Source: Candidatus Methanomethylophilaceae archaeon
Lineage (GTDB): Archaea > Thermoplasmatota > Thermoplasmata > Methanomassiliicoccales > Methanomethylophilaceae
Direction: 5' to 3'
Length of the DNA stretch: 64,000 nt
Assembly (NCBI GenBank): GCA_017519045.1
Contig: JAFWTC010000063.1
Coordinates: 1-64,000 of the forward strand
Part shown: one piece after another, positions 52,553 through 61,298 of the stretch
How positions within the stretch are numbered: position 1 is the stretch's first letter
Layout of the letters: each line of letters begins with the position of its first letter
Notes under the pieces: model-generated
Seen by the model: the letters and a program-made list of their open reading frames with translations, nothing else
Database searches by the model: none
Told to the model about the DNA's origin: nothing
Position numbers and translations under genes: made by a program

Positions 52553-53950
52553 ATGGCGACGAAATACACCAAGATGGCATACGCGAACGCAGACGAGATG
52601 GTATTCGGAACTGCCAAGCAGCCCGTATCCTACGGTTTCGGAATCAAGGTCGGAGCCGGGAGGGTCATTCCCGAGCTCAACTACGGACCCAGGCCCGGAT
52701 CCGAGAAGGACCCCGCAAGGCTCAGGAAGGAATACGTCGACTACATCTCGAAGGACGTCCTCAACAGGGCGGTCACCCTGGGATTCCCCGACGTCCAGCT
52801 CGAGACGGAGTGGATCTCCCAGATGGGAAACCCGAAGATGTCCACCCCTGTCGTCGAGGGCCAGAAGGAGATCTGCGAGAAATACCACGAGGAGTACGGC
52901 ATCAACTGCGCCGTCAGGCACACCATCCCCGACCAGCGTGAGGCCGAGGAGGGGCTCAGGACCGGCATGGGCGGATCCCACGGATACCCCGAGGCTCTGT
53001 TCAGGGCGGCCGAGGTCGCCTGCGAGAACGGCGCCGACGTGCTCTCATGCGAGACGATGGGAGGAAAGGAGCTCGCGGACTACGCCACCACCAACGGAGA
53101 CATAGTCGCGTTCCTGTTCGGAGTCGGATACCTCGGAGCCATCGACATGGAGTACGTCTGGTCCGAGTTCGTGGACATCGCCAAGAAGAACAAGTGCATC
53201 GCCGGAGGAGACACCAACTGTTCCGGAGCCAACACCTCGATGTTCATGGCCGGCGGATTCCTGGACAACGACGTCCAGAGGACCTATTCCGCCGTCACCC
53301 GCGCCATCGCATCCCAGAGGACCCTGGTAGCATGGGAGTGCGGAGCGTCCGGACCTGACAAGGACTGCGGATACGAGGGACCCATATGCAAGGCGATCGC
53401 CGGAAAGCCCTGCGCCCAGGAGGGAAAGAACTGCCAGTGCGCCCACGCGGACCTTCAGGGTAACCTGATGGCCCAGGTGTGCGACCTGTGGTCCAACGAG
53501 TCCGTCGAGTACCACCCCGAGTTCGGAGGATCCTCCGTCCAGTGCTGGCTCGGTTCCCTCGGATACGAGGTGTCCCTGATGAACACCGCCATCGCCACCG
53601 GGAACGAGAAGATCCTCAGGGACCTGTACATGATCTCCGACCGCGTCCGCGGACCCGAGGGACACATCCTCGCCTACGACAACGCGTACAAGATCGGACA
53701 GGCCATCGTCGAGAACGGCAAGGACTACTACCTCAGAGGAAAGGCCGCCGGACTCACCGCCGCCAAGATCATCAAGAGCAGCTACGACTCCAAGGAGCTC
53801 GCCCTGACCAACAAGCAGCTGGACGTGGTCAACAACATCATCAAGGACCTCGAGGCCCTGCCGGACGACACCGACAAGTTCGTCGAGTACGCCGTGAAGA
53901 AGTACAAGGACGCGATCCCCAACTTCAACCTCAAGAACTACGGGCTCTGA
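52553..53950 (+). CDS. mtaB: Methanol:corrinoid methyltransferase MtaB
   Basis: The 465-residue zinc enzyme activates methanol for transfer to Co(I)-MtaC. Family motifs include FGIKVGAGRVIPELNYGPRP, TMGGKELADY (metal-site Glu region), IAGGDTNCSGANT and LVAWECGASGPDKDCG, which contain the likely Glu/Cys/Cys zinc ligands. The length equals that of Methanosarcina MtaB (about 461). The open frame begins further upstream, but that part is antisense-like and inside mtaC; the ATG at 52553 is the family start. Co-transcribed with mtaC. Codon use is strongly biased, as expected for a highly expressed gene. Confidence 0.97.
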   Translation: MATKYTKMAYANADEMVFGTAKQPVSYGFGIKVGAGRVIPELNYGPRPGSEKDPARLRKEYVDYISKDVLNRAVTLGFPDVQLETEWISQMGNPKMSTPVVEGQKEICEKYHEEYGINCAVRHTIPDQREAEEGLRTGMGGSHGYPEALFRAAEVACENGADVLSCETMGGKELADYATTNGDIVAFLFGVGYLGAIDMEYVWSEFVDIAKKNKCIAGGDTNCSGANTSMFMAGGFLDNDVQRTYSAVTRAIASQRTLVAWECGASGPDKDCGYEGPICKAIAGKPCAQEGKNCQCAHADLQGNLMAQVCDLWSNESVEYHPEFGGSSVQCWLGSLGYEVSLMNTAIATGNEKILRDLYMISDRVRGPEGHILAYDNAYKIGQAIVENGKDYYLRGKAAGLTAAKIIKSSYDSKELALTNKQLDVVNNIIKDLEALPDDTDKFVEYAVKKYKDAIPNFNLKNYGL

Positions 53951-53973
53951 GCACCCGGTTACCAAACCCCTTA

Positions 53974-53991
53974 CCTCCCTCAGGAGGGAGG
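53974..53991 (+). terminator. Hairpin terminator after mtaB
   Basis: CCTCCCTC, AG, GAGGGAGG is an inverted repeat of 8 bp starting 23 nt after the mtaB stop. No T-run follows, so termination is inferred from position. Confidence 0.5.
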
Positions 53992-54117
53992 CGCTGCGGG
54001 GTCCTCCCCCGCCCAGCCTCGACGGGGACGAGATCTCCTCGGGCCTTCCGCAGGCCCCCTCCGATTCTTTCTCCCCGCTTGTCCGCCCCTGTCCAGAGCG
54101 TCGGCCCGTCCTGGCGC

Positions 54118-54127
54118 TATATTTATA
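54118..54127 (+). promoter_or_regulatory. TATA box of the universal stress protein gene
   Basis: TATATTTATA lies 26-35 nt before the ATG at 54153, predicting a leaderless or nearly leaderless transcript. Confidence 0.65.
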
Positions 54128-54152
54128 GGTAATTCCAACAATCCGTAGACAA

Positions 54153-54557
54153 ATGACCGTGCTTCTAGCTTATGACGGGCGTCCGAACACAGAGAAGGCG
54201 CTGGATTACGCCATAAGGTATTCCATCAACTATTCCGTGCCGCTATACATACTCACAGTGGTCTCGAAGGACCAGATGGACCCGGAGGACCCCGACGAGT
54301 CCGTCAGGGAGTACATGGAGGCCGCCCAGCGCAAGGCGGCTTCGGAAGGGGCGACCGTCCACACCATCATCGAGGTCGGGAGGCCCGGCGAGACGGTCGT
54401 GGAGGTCTCCGAGCTCTACAAGTGCGACACGATCATCGTCGGGAGGTCCAACAGGTCCTCCCTCGACCGCCTGTTCCTGGGCAGCGTCTCGAACTACGTG
54501 GTGAAGAACTCGGACCTCACCGTCATCGTCGTGAGCGGCGAAAGGTCCGAGGAATGA
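54153..54557 (+). CDS. Universal stress protein, UspA family
   Basis: The 134-residue protein starts VLLAYDGRPNTEKAL and has the ATP-binding motif GRSNRSSLDRLFLGSVS near residue 95, then the NYVVKNSDLTVIVV strand. UspA proteins bind ATP and help survival under stress; the molecular role is unclear. It is cytoplasmic, monocistronic, with its own TATA box and a shared terminator after it. Confidence 0.93.
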   Translation: MTVLLAYDGRPNTEKALDYAIRYSINYSVPLYILTVVSKDQMDPEDPDESVREYMEAAQRKAASEGATVHTIIEVGRPGETVVEVSELYKCDTIIVGRSNRSSLDRLFLGSVSNYVVKNSDLTVIVVSGERSEE

Positions 54558-54561
54558 GGGG

Positions 54562-54575
54562 CGGGCCGGAGCCCG
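54562..54575. terminator. Hairpin between the universal stress and Hsp70 genes
   Basis: CGGGC, loop CGGA, GCCCG forms a five-pair stem between two convergent stops and could end both transcripts. Flanking T-runs are absent. Confidence 0.4.
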
Positions 54576-54581
54576 TCCGTC

Positions 54582-56168
54582 TCAGCATCCGGTGACGACC
54601 CTCTCCATGATGCTCTGGGACTTCTCGATCTCCTCCAGGGTCATCTTGAGGTCGTTCTCCAGCGTGTATTCCTTGTGCTGGTCCATGCAGGTCACGCTCG
54701 CCGTGAGTATGCCCTCCTCCGTGGCGACGAAGGTGACGTCTATGGGGGTCTCCTTGTCGACGTTCTCGGGCAGGTCCATGGTGAACTCGCCGATGGCGAC
54801 GCCGAGGGACATGTCGGTCTTGGAGCCCTCCTCGTCGTTCATGGCGGCGTCCTCGAATATCTCGATCCTGATGGAGTTCTGCTCCTGCTCCACGGGGTAG
54901 TAGCGCTTGGTCTTCTCTATGGGGAGCGTCTCGTTCCTGAAGATGATGTTGGAGATCATCTCGGTCCCGTCCTCGTAGGTCGCCTTCAGGCCGAAGGTCT
55001 TGCTGAGGACGTTCTTGACGATGATCCTCCTCTCTTCCTCCTCCTGGACGGCCTCGGCGACGGCGGCGGCCTCCCCCTCGACCATGGCGGCGGGGGAGTC
55101 GGCCATCGACTTCGCGAACAGGGCGGCGCCCTTGGCGACGGCGAGGTCGGCGTCGTGGGCCTTGACGTTGGCGGTGGGATACTTCCTCGTTATGGCTTCC
55201 TTGACCTGAGGCATCCTGGAGGATCCTCCGACGAGGATGACCACGTCTATGTCGTCTATGGTCATGGACTTGGACTTCAGGACCCTGTCCATGACGTCGA
55301 GGGTCTGCAGAAGCTTGTCCTCGGACATGTCCTCGAACTCGTTGCGGTTGACGGAGTAGACGTACTTGTGGCCGTCGACGGTCAGGGTGCCCTTGGTGAC
55401 GCCGGAGGTGGACAGCCTCTTCTTGATGACCTCGGAGTCGTACTCCAGGGACTTCACGACCTCGGGATCGCTCTCGAGGAAGTCTATGTCGGTCCCGGAC
55501 TCCTCGGATACCTTCTCCTTGATGATCTCGGACATCGCGGCGTCCCAGTCCTTCCCGCCAAGGAACCTCTCCCCGTCGGTGGCCACGGCGTTGAACTTCC
55601 CGCCCTCGATCTCCAGGACGGTGACGTCGAAGGTCCCGCCTCCGAGGTCGTACACCAGCACCCTCTCCTTGCCCTCCTTGTTCCCGCTGTATCCGTAGGA
55701 GATGGCGGCGGCGGTGGGCTCGTTGATCAGGGTGACCTCCTCCAGGCCGGCGATCCTTCCGGCGGTCTTGGTCTGGTCGCGCTCGTTCTGGCCGAAGTAG
55801 GCGGGGACGGTGATGACGGCCTTCTTGACCTCGCAGCAGTGGTTGCTGTTGAAGTCGTCCAGGAGCTTCTTGAGGATGGTGGCGGAGAGCTGGGTCGGGT
55901 TGTAGACCTTGCCGTCGATCTCCTTCTCGTAGCTGCTTCCGATCTTCCTTTTTATGGCGGTCACGGTCCTGTCGGGCTCGTACATCAAGGCCATCTCCTT
56001 GGCCTGCGAGCCGACAAGGATCTGTCCGTTGTCGTCGAAAAGTATCACGGAGGGGGTGGTCTCCTCCTGTTCGAAGTTCTTCTCGATCACCGGGTCCCCG
56101 TCCTCGTCCACGTAGGCCAGACAGGAATAGGTGGTCCCAAGGTCGATGCCGATGCAGTAGTCCGTCAT
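54582..56168 (-). CDS. Hsp70-family chaperone lacking the C-terminal lid
   Basis: The 528-residue protein has a full actin-like nucleotide-binding domain (CIGIDLGTTYSCLAY, VITVPAYFGQNERDQTK, NEPTAAAISYGY, DLGGGTFDVTVLE, LVGGSSRMPQVKE) and a beta-type substrate-binding domain to about residue 510. The helical lid of housekeeping DnaK is missing, and an Ala/Glu-rich insert (about 360-385) sits between domains. Its ATG overlaps the stop of the GrpE-like gene by 4 bp. I infer a specialised chaperone working with the other products of this operon rather than the general DnaK. Confidence 0.9.
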   Translation of the reverse strand: MTDYCIGIDLGTTYSCLAYVDEDGDPVIEKNFEQEETTPSVILFDDNGQILVGSQAKEMALMYEPDRTVTAIKRKIGSSYEKEIDGKVYNPTQLSATILKKLLDDFNSNHCCEVKKAVITVPAYFGQNERDQTKTAGRIAGLEEVTLINEPTAAAISYGYSGNKEGKERVLVYDLGGGTFDVTVLEIEGGKFNAVATDGERFLGGKDWDAAMSEIIKEKVSEESGTDIDFLESDPEVVKSLEYDSEVIKKRLSTSGVTKGTLTVDGHKYVYSVNRNEFEDMSEDKLLQTLDVMDRVLKSKSMTIDDIDVVILVGGSSRMPQVKEAITRKYPTANVKAHDADLAVAKGAALFAKSMADSPAAMVEGEAAAVAEAVQEEEERRIIVKNVLSKTFGLKATYEDGTEMISNIIFRNETLPIEKTKRYYPVEQEQNSIRIEIFEDAAMNDEEGSKTDMSLGVAIGEFTMDLPENVDKETPIDVTFVATEEGILTASVTCMDQHKEYTLENDLKMTLEEIEKSQSIMERVVTGC

Positions 56169-57058
56169 TGCTGATCCTCCTGTGTCTTATCTTCGGAAGG
56201 GGTTTCTGAATCCGCTTTAGCCCTGAGGGATTCCGCGAGTTTGTAGATGGAGACCTTCTCTTTCAGAAGGACCCTGTTGCCCAGCTTGTATCCGTCGGAC
56301 TCCCTCTCGGCCACCATGCCGTTGAGCTCGGGGTCCCCGGTGGGGACGATTCCGACGATGCGCTGATGCATCGTATTTATCTTGTCGTACGGGAAGGGCC
56401 CTATATACACCCCGCCGTCGCACAGTATGTTCTCCAGGTCCACGCTGTAGGCCTCGAACGATGACAGGACCTCCTCCGCATTGAGCGTGTCCAGCTTTCC
56501 CCTCACGCCGGCGCACAGCTTGTGGAAGTCCTCCCTCATCGTCGCGACCTGCTCCATGGTCCTCAGGAAGGCCTTGTCGGTGACCTCCGCGTCGCGCCTC
56601 TCGACGGCGGCGAGGATCGTCTTCATCTGCTCCCTGGAGGTCATGTGCGAGACGGACTCCTGGCGGATCTCCTTCTGCTCGGCCGATATCGACTCGAGCC
56701 TCTCCCCGATGTCGGAGAGGACGGTTCTCAGCCCCTCGTCCTGTTCGGGCGGCTCGTTCCTGCGGATGCCCTCGGACAGGGCCGACAGCCTCTCCCCGAT
56801 GTCGGCGAGGGCGGCCTTCACCTGCTCCAGGCCCGAGTCGCGGGAGGCAGCCTCCCGGCGCGTCTCCGCAAGCTCGGCCGATATCGACCCGAGCTCCTCG
56901 CCTATGCCGGCCAGGGCCTCCGCCAAGGCGTCCTCCCTCGCGGAGGGCGCGGCCTCTTCCGTCTCCGGGACCGGAGCGGCCTCCGGATCCTGGACGTCGG
57001 ACGTCCTGAGCCCGCCTTTGATGAAACTCATCAGCTTGTTCTCTTTTTCACCGGTCAT
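56165..57058 (-). CDS. GrpE-like protein with long coiled coil
   Basis: The 297-residue protein has a long heptad-rich region (GIGEELGSISAELAETRREA and two further related repeats, about 45-190). It ends in a GrpE-type head domain (NTMHQRIVGIVPTGDPEL, DGYKLGNRVLLKEKVSIYK, about 225-270). GrpE is the nucleotide exchange factor of Hsp70. Here it probably serves one or both Hsp70 proteins of the operon. The ATG at 57058 overlaps the GTPase gene's stop and its own stop overlaps the Hsp70 start. The three coiled repeats are unusually long for GrpE. Confidence 0.8.
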   Translation of the reverse strand: MTGEKENKLMSFIKGGLRTSDVQDPEAAPVPETEEAAPSAREDALAEALAGIGEELGSISAELAETRREAASRDSGLEQVKAALADIGERLSALSEGIRRNEPPEQDEGLRTVLSDIGERLESISAEQKEIRQESVSHMTSREQMKTILAAVERRDAEVTDKAFLRTMEQVATMREDFHKLCAGVRGKLDTLNAEEVLSSFEAYSVDLENILCDGGVYIGPFPYDKINTMHQRIVGIVPTGDPELNGMVAERESDGYKLGNRVLLKEKVSIYKLAESLRAKADSETPSEDKTQEDQQ

Positions 57059-58308
57059 TCCATTCCTTTCCTGTTGAGGAGCCAAATGAAGGGGTCCTCC
57101 ACTCTCATCGGCATTATCCCGCGCTGCAGGCCGTTCCCGGTGGGGTTGTTCCCGAGGGCGGACACCGCGAAATAGCAATGCTCTTCGAACCCGTTCACAA
57201 TCTGTATGAAGTCCTCCCCGGCAGTCCTTCTGAGGTATTCCTCGAGCTCCGCGTCTATCTGCTCGAAGTTCTCCTCGTCGTAGATCCCGGTCTCCCTGGG
57301 GATGCGCACCGCCGACCCGGGCGAGAAGAGGATCTTGTCCTCCTCGTCGTCCTCGGGGGATTTCAGCAGCACGTCGCATTTGGTTATGCTCACCGCGAGC
57401 GGTATGTCTATCAGGTCCTTGGGCCTCAGCCCCGGCCTCTGCTTGCGGATTATGTTGCAGATATTGTTCAGCGTCTCCGAGATGTCGGCCCCCACCGGAG
57501 GCAGGTTGTCGATGTGTATGCGGTCCCTCACGTACTTCATCTGGAGCGGGTCCACCAGGTAGACGATCCCGGCGGCCCCGGATATGAGGGCGTCGAGGTT
57601 GCTCCGCCCTATGGTCTCCGCGGTCGCCAGGTCCTCCCCGGCGGTGTCTATGAACGCGAAGGTGAACACCCTGCGCCTGTCCCCGCCGTACATGTTCAGG
57701 TAGTACACCAGGGGCTCCCGGTCGTCCCCGAGCTCGTCGTACGGCTGGGTGGGGGGCAGCTTCACCTTGTCGTCGTACAGGGGCTTCTTGTAGCGCTCCC
57801 TGTAGTGGAGCGTGGTCATGTCGCTGGCCGGGTTGAACACGGCGTTGAACTCGCTGGCGACGTAGGTCCTTATCTGGTTGATGAGGACCGCCATGTAATG
57901 GCTCTTGCCGACCCCCTTGGGGCCGAGTATCACGAAGATCCTGTTGCCTCCCTCCTCCGCCCCGGCCTGGATCTCGTTGTGGCAGGTGGGGCACAGGCGG
58001 ATGTACGTCGCCCGTCCGCACATGTCGCAGACCATCGACGAGTCGCGTATGATGTGGTGCTTCGCTATGGTCGCATGCGCGCCTCTCGGGTCCTTGCCGC
58101 GGAACACCGTCTTCTCGTAGTCTATCTCGTCCTGCCTGTCCATCGACAGGTACTGGCATTCGGCGTCGCGGGCGTGCTTGCTGACGTAGTTCCTGGCGCA
58201 GAACATCCCGGTGCAGGCGCTGTGGACCTTGTCCATGGTGAACCTGCTGAAGCAGTACGGGCACACGTAGGTGCTCTCGCTCTCCTTTGCCTTTCTTCTC
58301 GCGGCCAT
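57055..58308 (-). CDS. Zinc-ribbon GTPase-like protein of the chaperone operon
   Basis: The 417-residue protein starts with a Cys-rich region (VCPYCFSRF, a FCARNYV site, then CDMCGRATYIRLCPTCH near 94-109). A P-loop GTPase-like domain follows: Walker A LGPKGVGKSH near 129, FAFIDTAGEDLAT as a G3-like motif, and VSITKCDVLL as a G4-like motif. It is soluble. The zinc-ribbon/P-loop arrangement is that of the membrane GTPase at 3904, so the two are likely related. An AGGAGG site precedes the ATG. Known relatives in GTPase-centred conflict systems are the nearest precedent I can name; I could not verify this. Confidence 0.75.
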   Translation of the reverse strand: MAARRKAKESESTYVCPYCFSRFTMDKVHSACTGMFCARNYVSKHARDAECQYLSMDRQDEIDYEKTVFRGKDPRGAHATIAKHHIIRDSSMVCDMCGRATYIRLCPTCHNEIQAGAEEGGNRIFVILGPKGVGKSHYMAVLINQIRTYVASEFNAVFNPASDMTTLHYRERYKKPLYDDKVKLPPTQPYDELGDDREPLVYYLNMYGGDRRRVFTFAFIDTAGEDLATAETIGRSNLDALISGAAGIVYLVDPLQMKYVRDRIHIDNLPPVGADISETLNNICNIIRKQRPGLRPKDLIDIPLAVSITKCDVLLKSPEDDEEDKILFSPGSAVRIPRETGIYDEENFEQIDAELEEYLRRTAGEDFIQIVNGFEEHCYFAVSALGNNPTGNGLQRGIMPMRVEDPFIWLLNRKGME

Positions 58309-61291
58309 CTCGGCGCCTCCTGTAGAGAGGGTGTATGAATTTGAACAGGTTGTAGTCCGCCTCCTCCTCGAAGAAGAGCCTGACCCTCTCGATGTCCACC
58401 GCCGGGCTGCAGTTGACCGTGACCGATGCGGACCCGTCGGTCAGCTTCACCGGCCCTCCGGACCTCCATATGACCTCCCCGTCCCCCGCCCTTAGCGGGA
58501 TCCTCTCGCTGGACTGGACGGCCATCACCGGCGGGATCTCCGGCACGTCGCGGTCCGCGGAGAACTCGAAGGTGAGGTTCTTCTTGGACTTGGAGGCGGC
58601 GTACCTGACCTTCCTGCATTCGACGGAATACACGCTTATCATGATGGGGCGGGACGGGACCATCTCGTCCTCCACCCTGTACATGGCGTAGATGTAGACG
58701 AACTTCCTGGGCGAGTTGCCCATCGGTATCCTCACGTGCCTGTTCTCCTCGTACTCCTCGCGCTTCACCGTCTTGATCTCCAGGTCCGGGTCCTCGGGGT
58801 CCTTGGGCTCGTTGTTGGAGATCCTGAACTCGGCCTCGACGGCGAACTTGGGCCAGTTCATGGTTATGACGCATTCCCTGTTGACCACCGACTTCTCCAC
58901 GTCCCTGAACGGGATCAGGTTGGACACGCGGGCCTCGTCCCCCCTCACGCAGGTCTTCCCGCGCTGTATGATCGGATAGATGTACCACACGGCGCCGTCC
59001 TCCATCGCGAAGCGTATGCGGTCGGTGTAGACGTTGATCGGCTTTATCTCGGTCATCCAGGACTTCACGTCCTCGGTCTTCATGATCCTGTTTCCGAACC
59101 TGAGCTTCTTGGTGGAGTAGTACAGGGTGACGTCGTAGTTGGAGGACCAGCTGGCCAGATAGGTCCCGTCGGACCTGTCGCGGCGGATGTCGAGGTTGTT
59201 CACGGGCTCCGGCATTTTCATGGAGGACGCGGAGTACTCCAGCCCTTCGGACCTGACCGGCCTGCCGTTTATGTCGTATTCGGCTATGAACAGGTAGTAA
59301 TAGGAGGTTCCGCCGAGGCAGACGTCCTCGTACACGTCGGCGCCCTTGACGTCCAGCTCGGTGTACTCGGACTCGTCGTCCTTCTTGCGCCTCCAGATGC
59401 GGACCCTGGAGGCCTTCTTCGGCTTGTCGTAGGACAGGCGGAACCCTTCCTCGGTGGCGTCGATCTTGACGTTCCCGACCTCCGTGAGGACCATCACCGG
59501 GCCTATCAGCTCCTTGTTCCTCGACAGGATCCCCCAGCGCTTGGAGCACAGCACGTAATAGTAGTTCACGCCCGGCTCCGGGGTGGTGTCCTCGAATGAG
59601 CATTTGGACGTCTCCACGAGCGGGACGGTGGACTCGTCGACCCTGGGTATGGACCCTTCCTGGCGGTAGATGCAATACGTGACGCCCTTCGTGTCGGCCG
59701 GAGGGGAGAACTTGATGGAGACCACGTCGTTCTTGGGGCACGCCTCGCTGTCCGTGGGGCACTGGGGCGGATGCTCCCTGAGCTTGGACCTGGCCTCCGG
59801 ATGGTCGGGGCATATGTCTGCGGCGTTGATGTAGCATGCGAGCTTCTTGTCCTCGGAGTCGAGCCCGTCGGTAGCGCGGCAGATCCGCTCCGCCTCCTCG
59901 TAGCGCTTGAGCGAGTCCTCGTACTTGTGGCGGAGGTCCGGGTTGTCGGCCAGTATGTCCGGGTAGACGGCGTTCAGGGATTCGCAGGAGCTTTTGGCGT
60001 CGTAGTACCTCCTGCGGGCGTACGCGTCGTCAATTATCCCGATATACGCGGAGAACTTCTTCCTGGCCTCAGACAGCTTGGACGCCAGGACGGCGGTCTC
60101 CAGCAGCCCGGAGCAGGAGGCTTTGATCTCCTCCAGGTCGGAGGCGGCAGCGTCGATGCGCCCCTTGGCGATGCTCGCCTTGAAGCTGCGCTCCAGCCTC
60201 TTCGCGTTCTCCTTGCCGTTCTTGAAGTCGAATCCGCAGGTGCTGCAGGTCCTGTTCTTGGTCAGCTGCTTAGATCCGCAGCTGGGGCAGGTCACCCTGA
60301 TGCTGCTTCCGCAGCTGGGGCAGAAGGCCGTCTCGTCGTCGGCCGCTATGAGGTTCCAGCAATCCGGGCAGCGTATCATGCTGCTGTCGGATTCGGAGAA
60401 GTTTGCCGGTATCCTCCTGCTGTAGCAGAATATCTGCAGGATGGGTATGGCCATGTCCAGGTCGATCTTGGCGTGCTGAAGCTCCAGGATGCGGTCTATG
60501 TCCTCCCTGCCGAGGCGAGCGGAGTATTCCGTCTCCAGGACGTCCATGACGGGCGCGAGGTCGCGGTTGCATTTCCCGAATCTGACCAGCTCCGCGTAGT
60601 CGGATTCGTTCGCGAACGCCAGCTTCACGGTCCTTATGCACATGATGTAGGCGTCCTGCTCCGGGAAGTCGGGGAGCTTGATGTTGTTCACCCTCCCCTC
60701 GCAGGTCTTGAGGGTGCTCTCGGCGAGGGCGAACCCGCTGGCGTCGTTAAGGGGATGGCATTCTATCTTCAGGTCCGGGCGGTCTATCAGGGCGTTGAAG
60801 AGCTCGGCAGGGGTGTACGCCCCGACCTTGGCCATGGCCTTGTAGGCGTTCTGCACCTTGCTTCCCACGGGAGACGGGGGCGGCGTGCTCTTCACGCCGG
60901 TTATCGTCTTGACGTCCGCCTCGGTTACCCCTTTCCATCTGAGGACGGCGAGCTGCTTGGAGATCACGTCCGGGAACACGTGGATGCTGCCGTCGGACAG
61001 GATAACGCCCTGTCTCCTTATCCCCTGCAGCCTTCCTTCCAGAAGCCTTCTGGCGGCCTCGAACTCGAGCCTGCGGCGCTCCGGGTCCTTCATGGCCGCC
61101 CGCATCTCGGGGACCTCCTCGAGGTACTTGGAGGCCTTGAAGCGGACGGTGGGGTCGGTGGTCCTGCTGGACTTCCTCCATTCTTCCTCGGCGGCGTCTA
61201 TCGCCGCTTCCAGGGCCTCGTCGCCGTACTTGCTCGCCCTCAGGGGGTTGAGCCCTAGCAGCTGGCAGTAGCATTCCCTTCTGTCCAGCAT
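58309..61291 (-). CDS. Large J-like, zinc-ribbon, FN3-like scaffold protein; 3' end undefined
   Basis: About 990 residues look real. The N-terminus (RRECYCQLLGLNPLRASKYG, about 1-90) resembles a J-domain without an HPD motif. A double zinc ribbon lies at 308-353 (CPDCWNL, CPSCGSS, CPSCGSK, CSTCGFD), then a helical TPR-like part (365-500) and several FN3-like beta domains (520-890), ending near HPLYRRRR. No stop follows: the frame crosses the GTPase gene in another phase and joins the GrpE-like gene at 56165 (1708 codons). I treat the part beyond about 58310 as shadow. It may present clients to the Hsp70 proteins. Confidence 0.65.
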
Positions 61292-61298
61292 CGGCCGG

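Noticed and set aside
52010-53950. A 646-codon start for mtaB
   Set aside because: The first 180 codons lie within mtaC in another phase and are Arg/Gly/His-rich; MtaB homologues start at the ATG at 52553.
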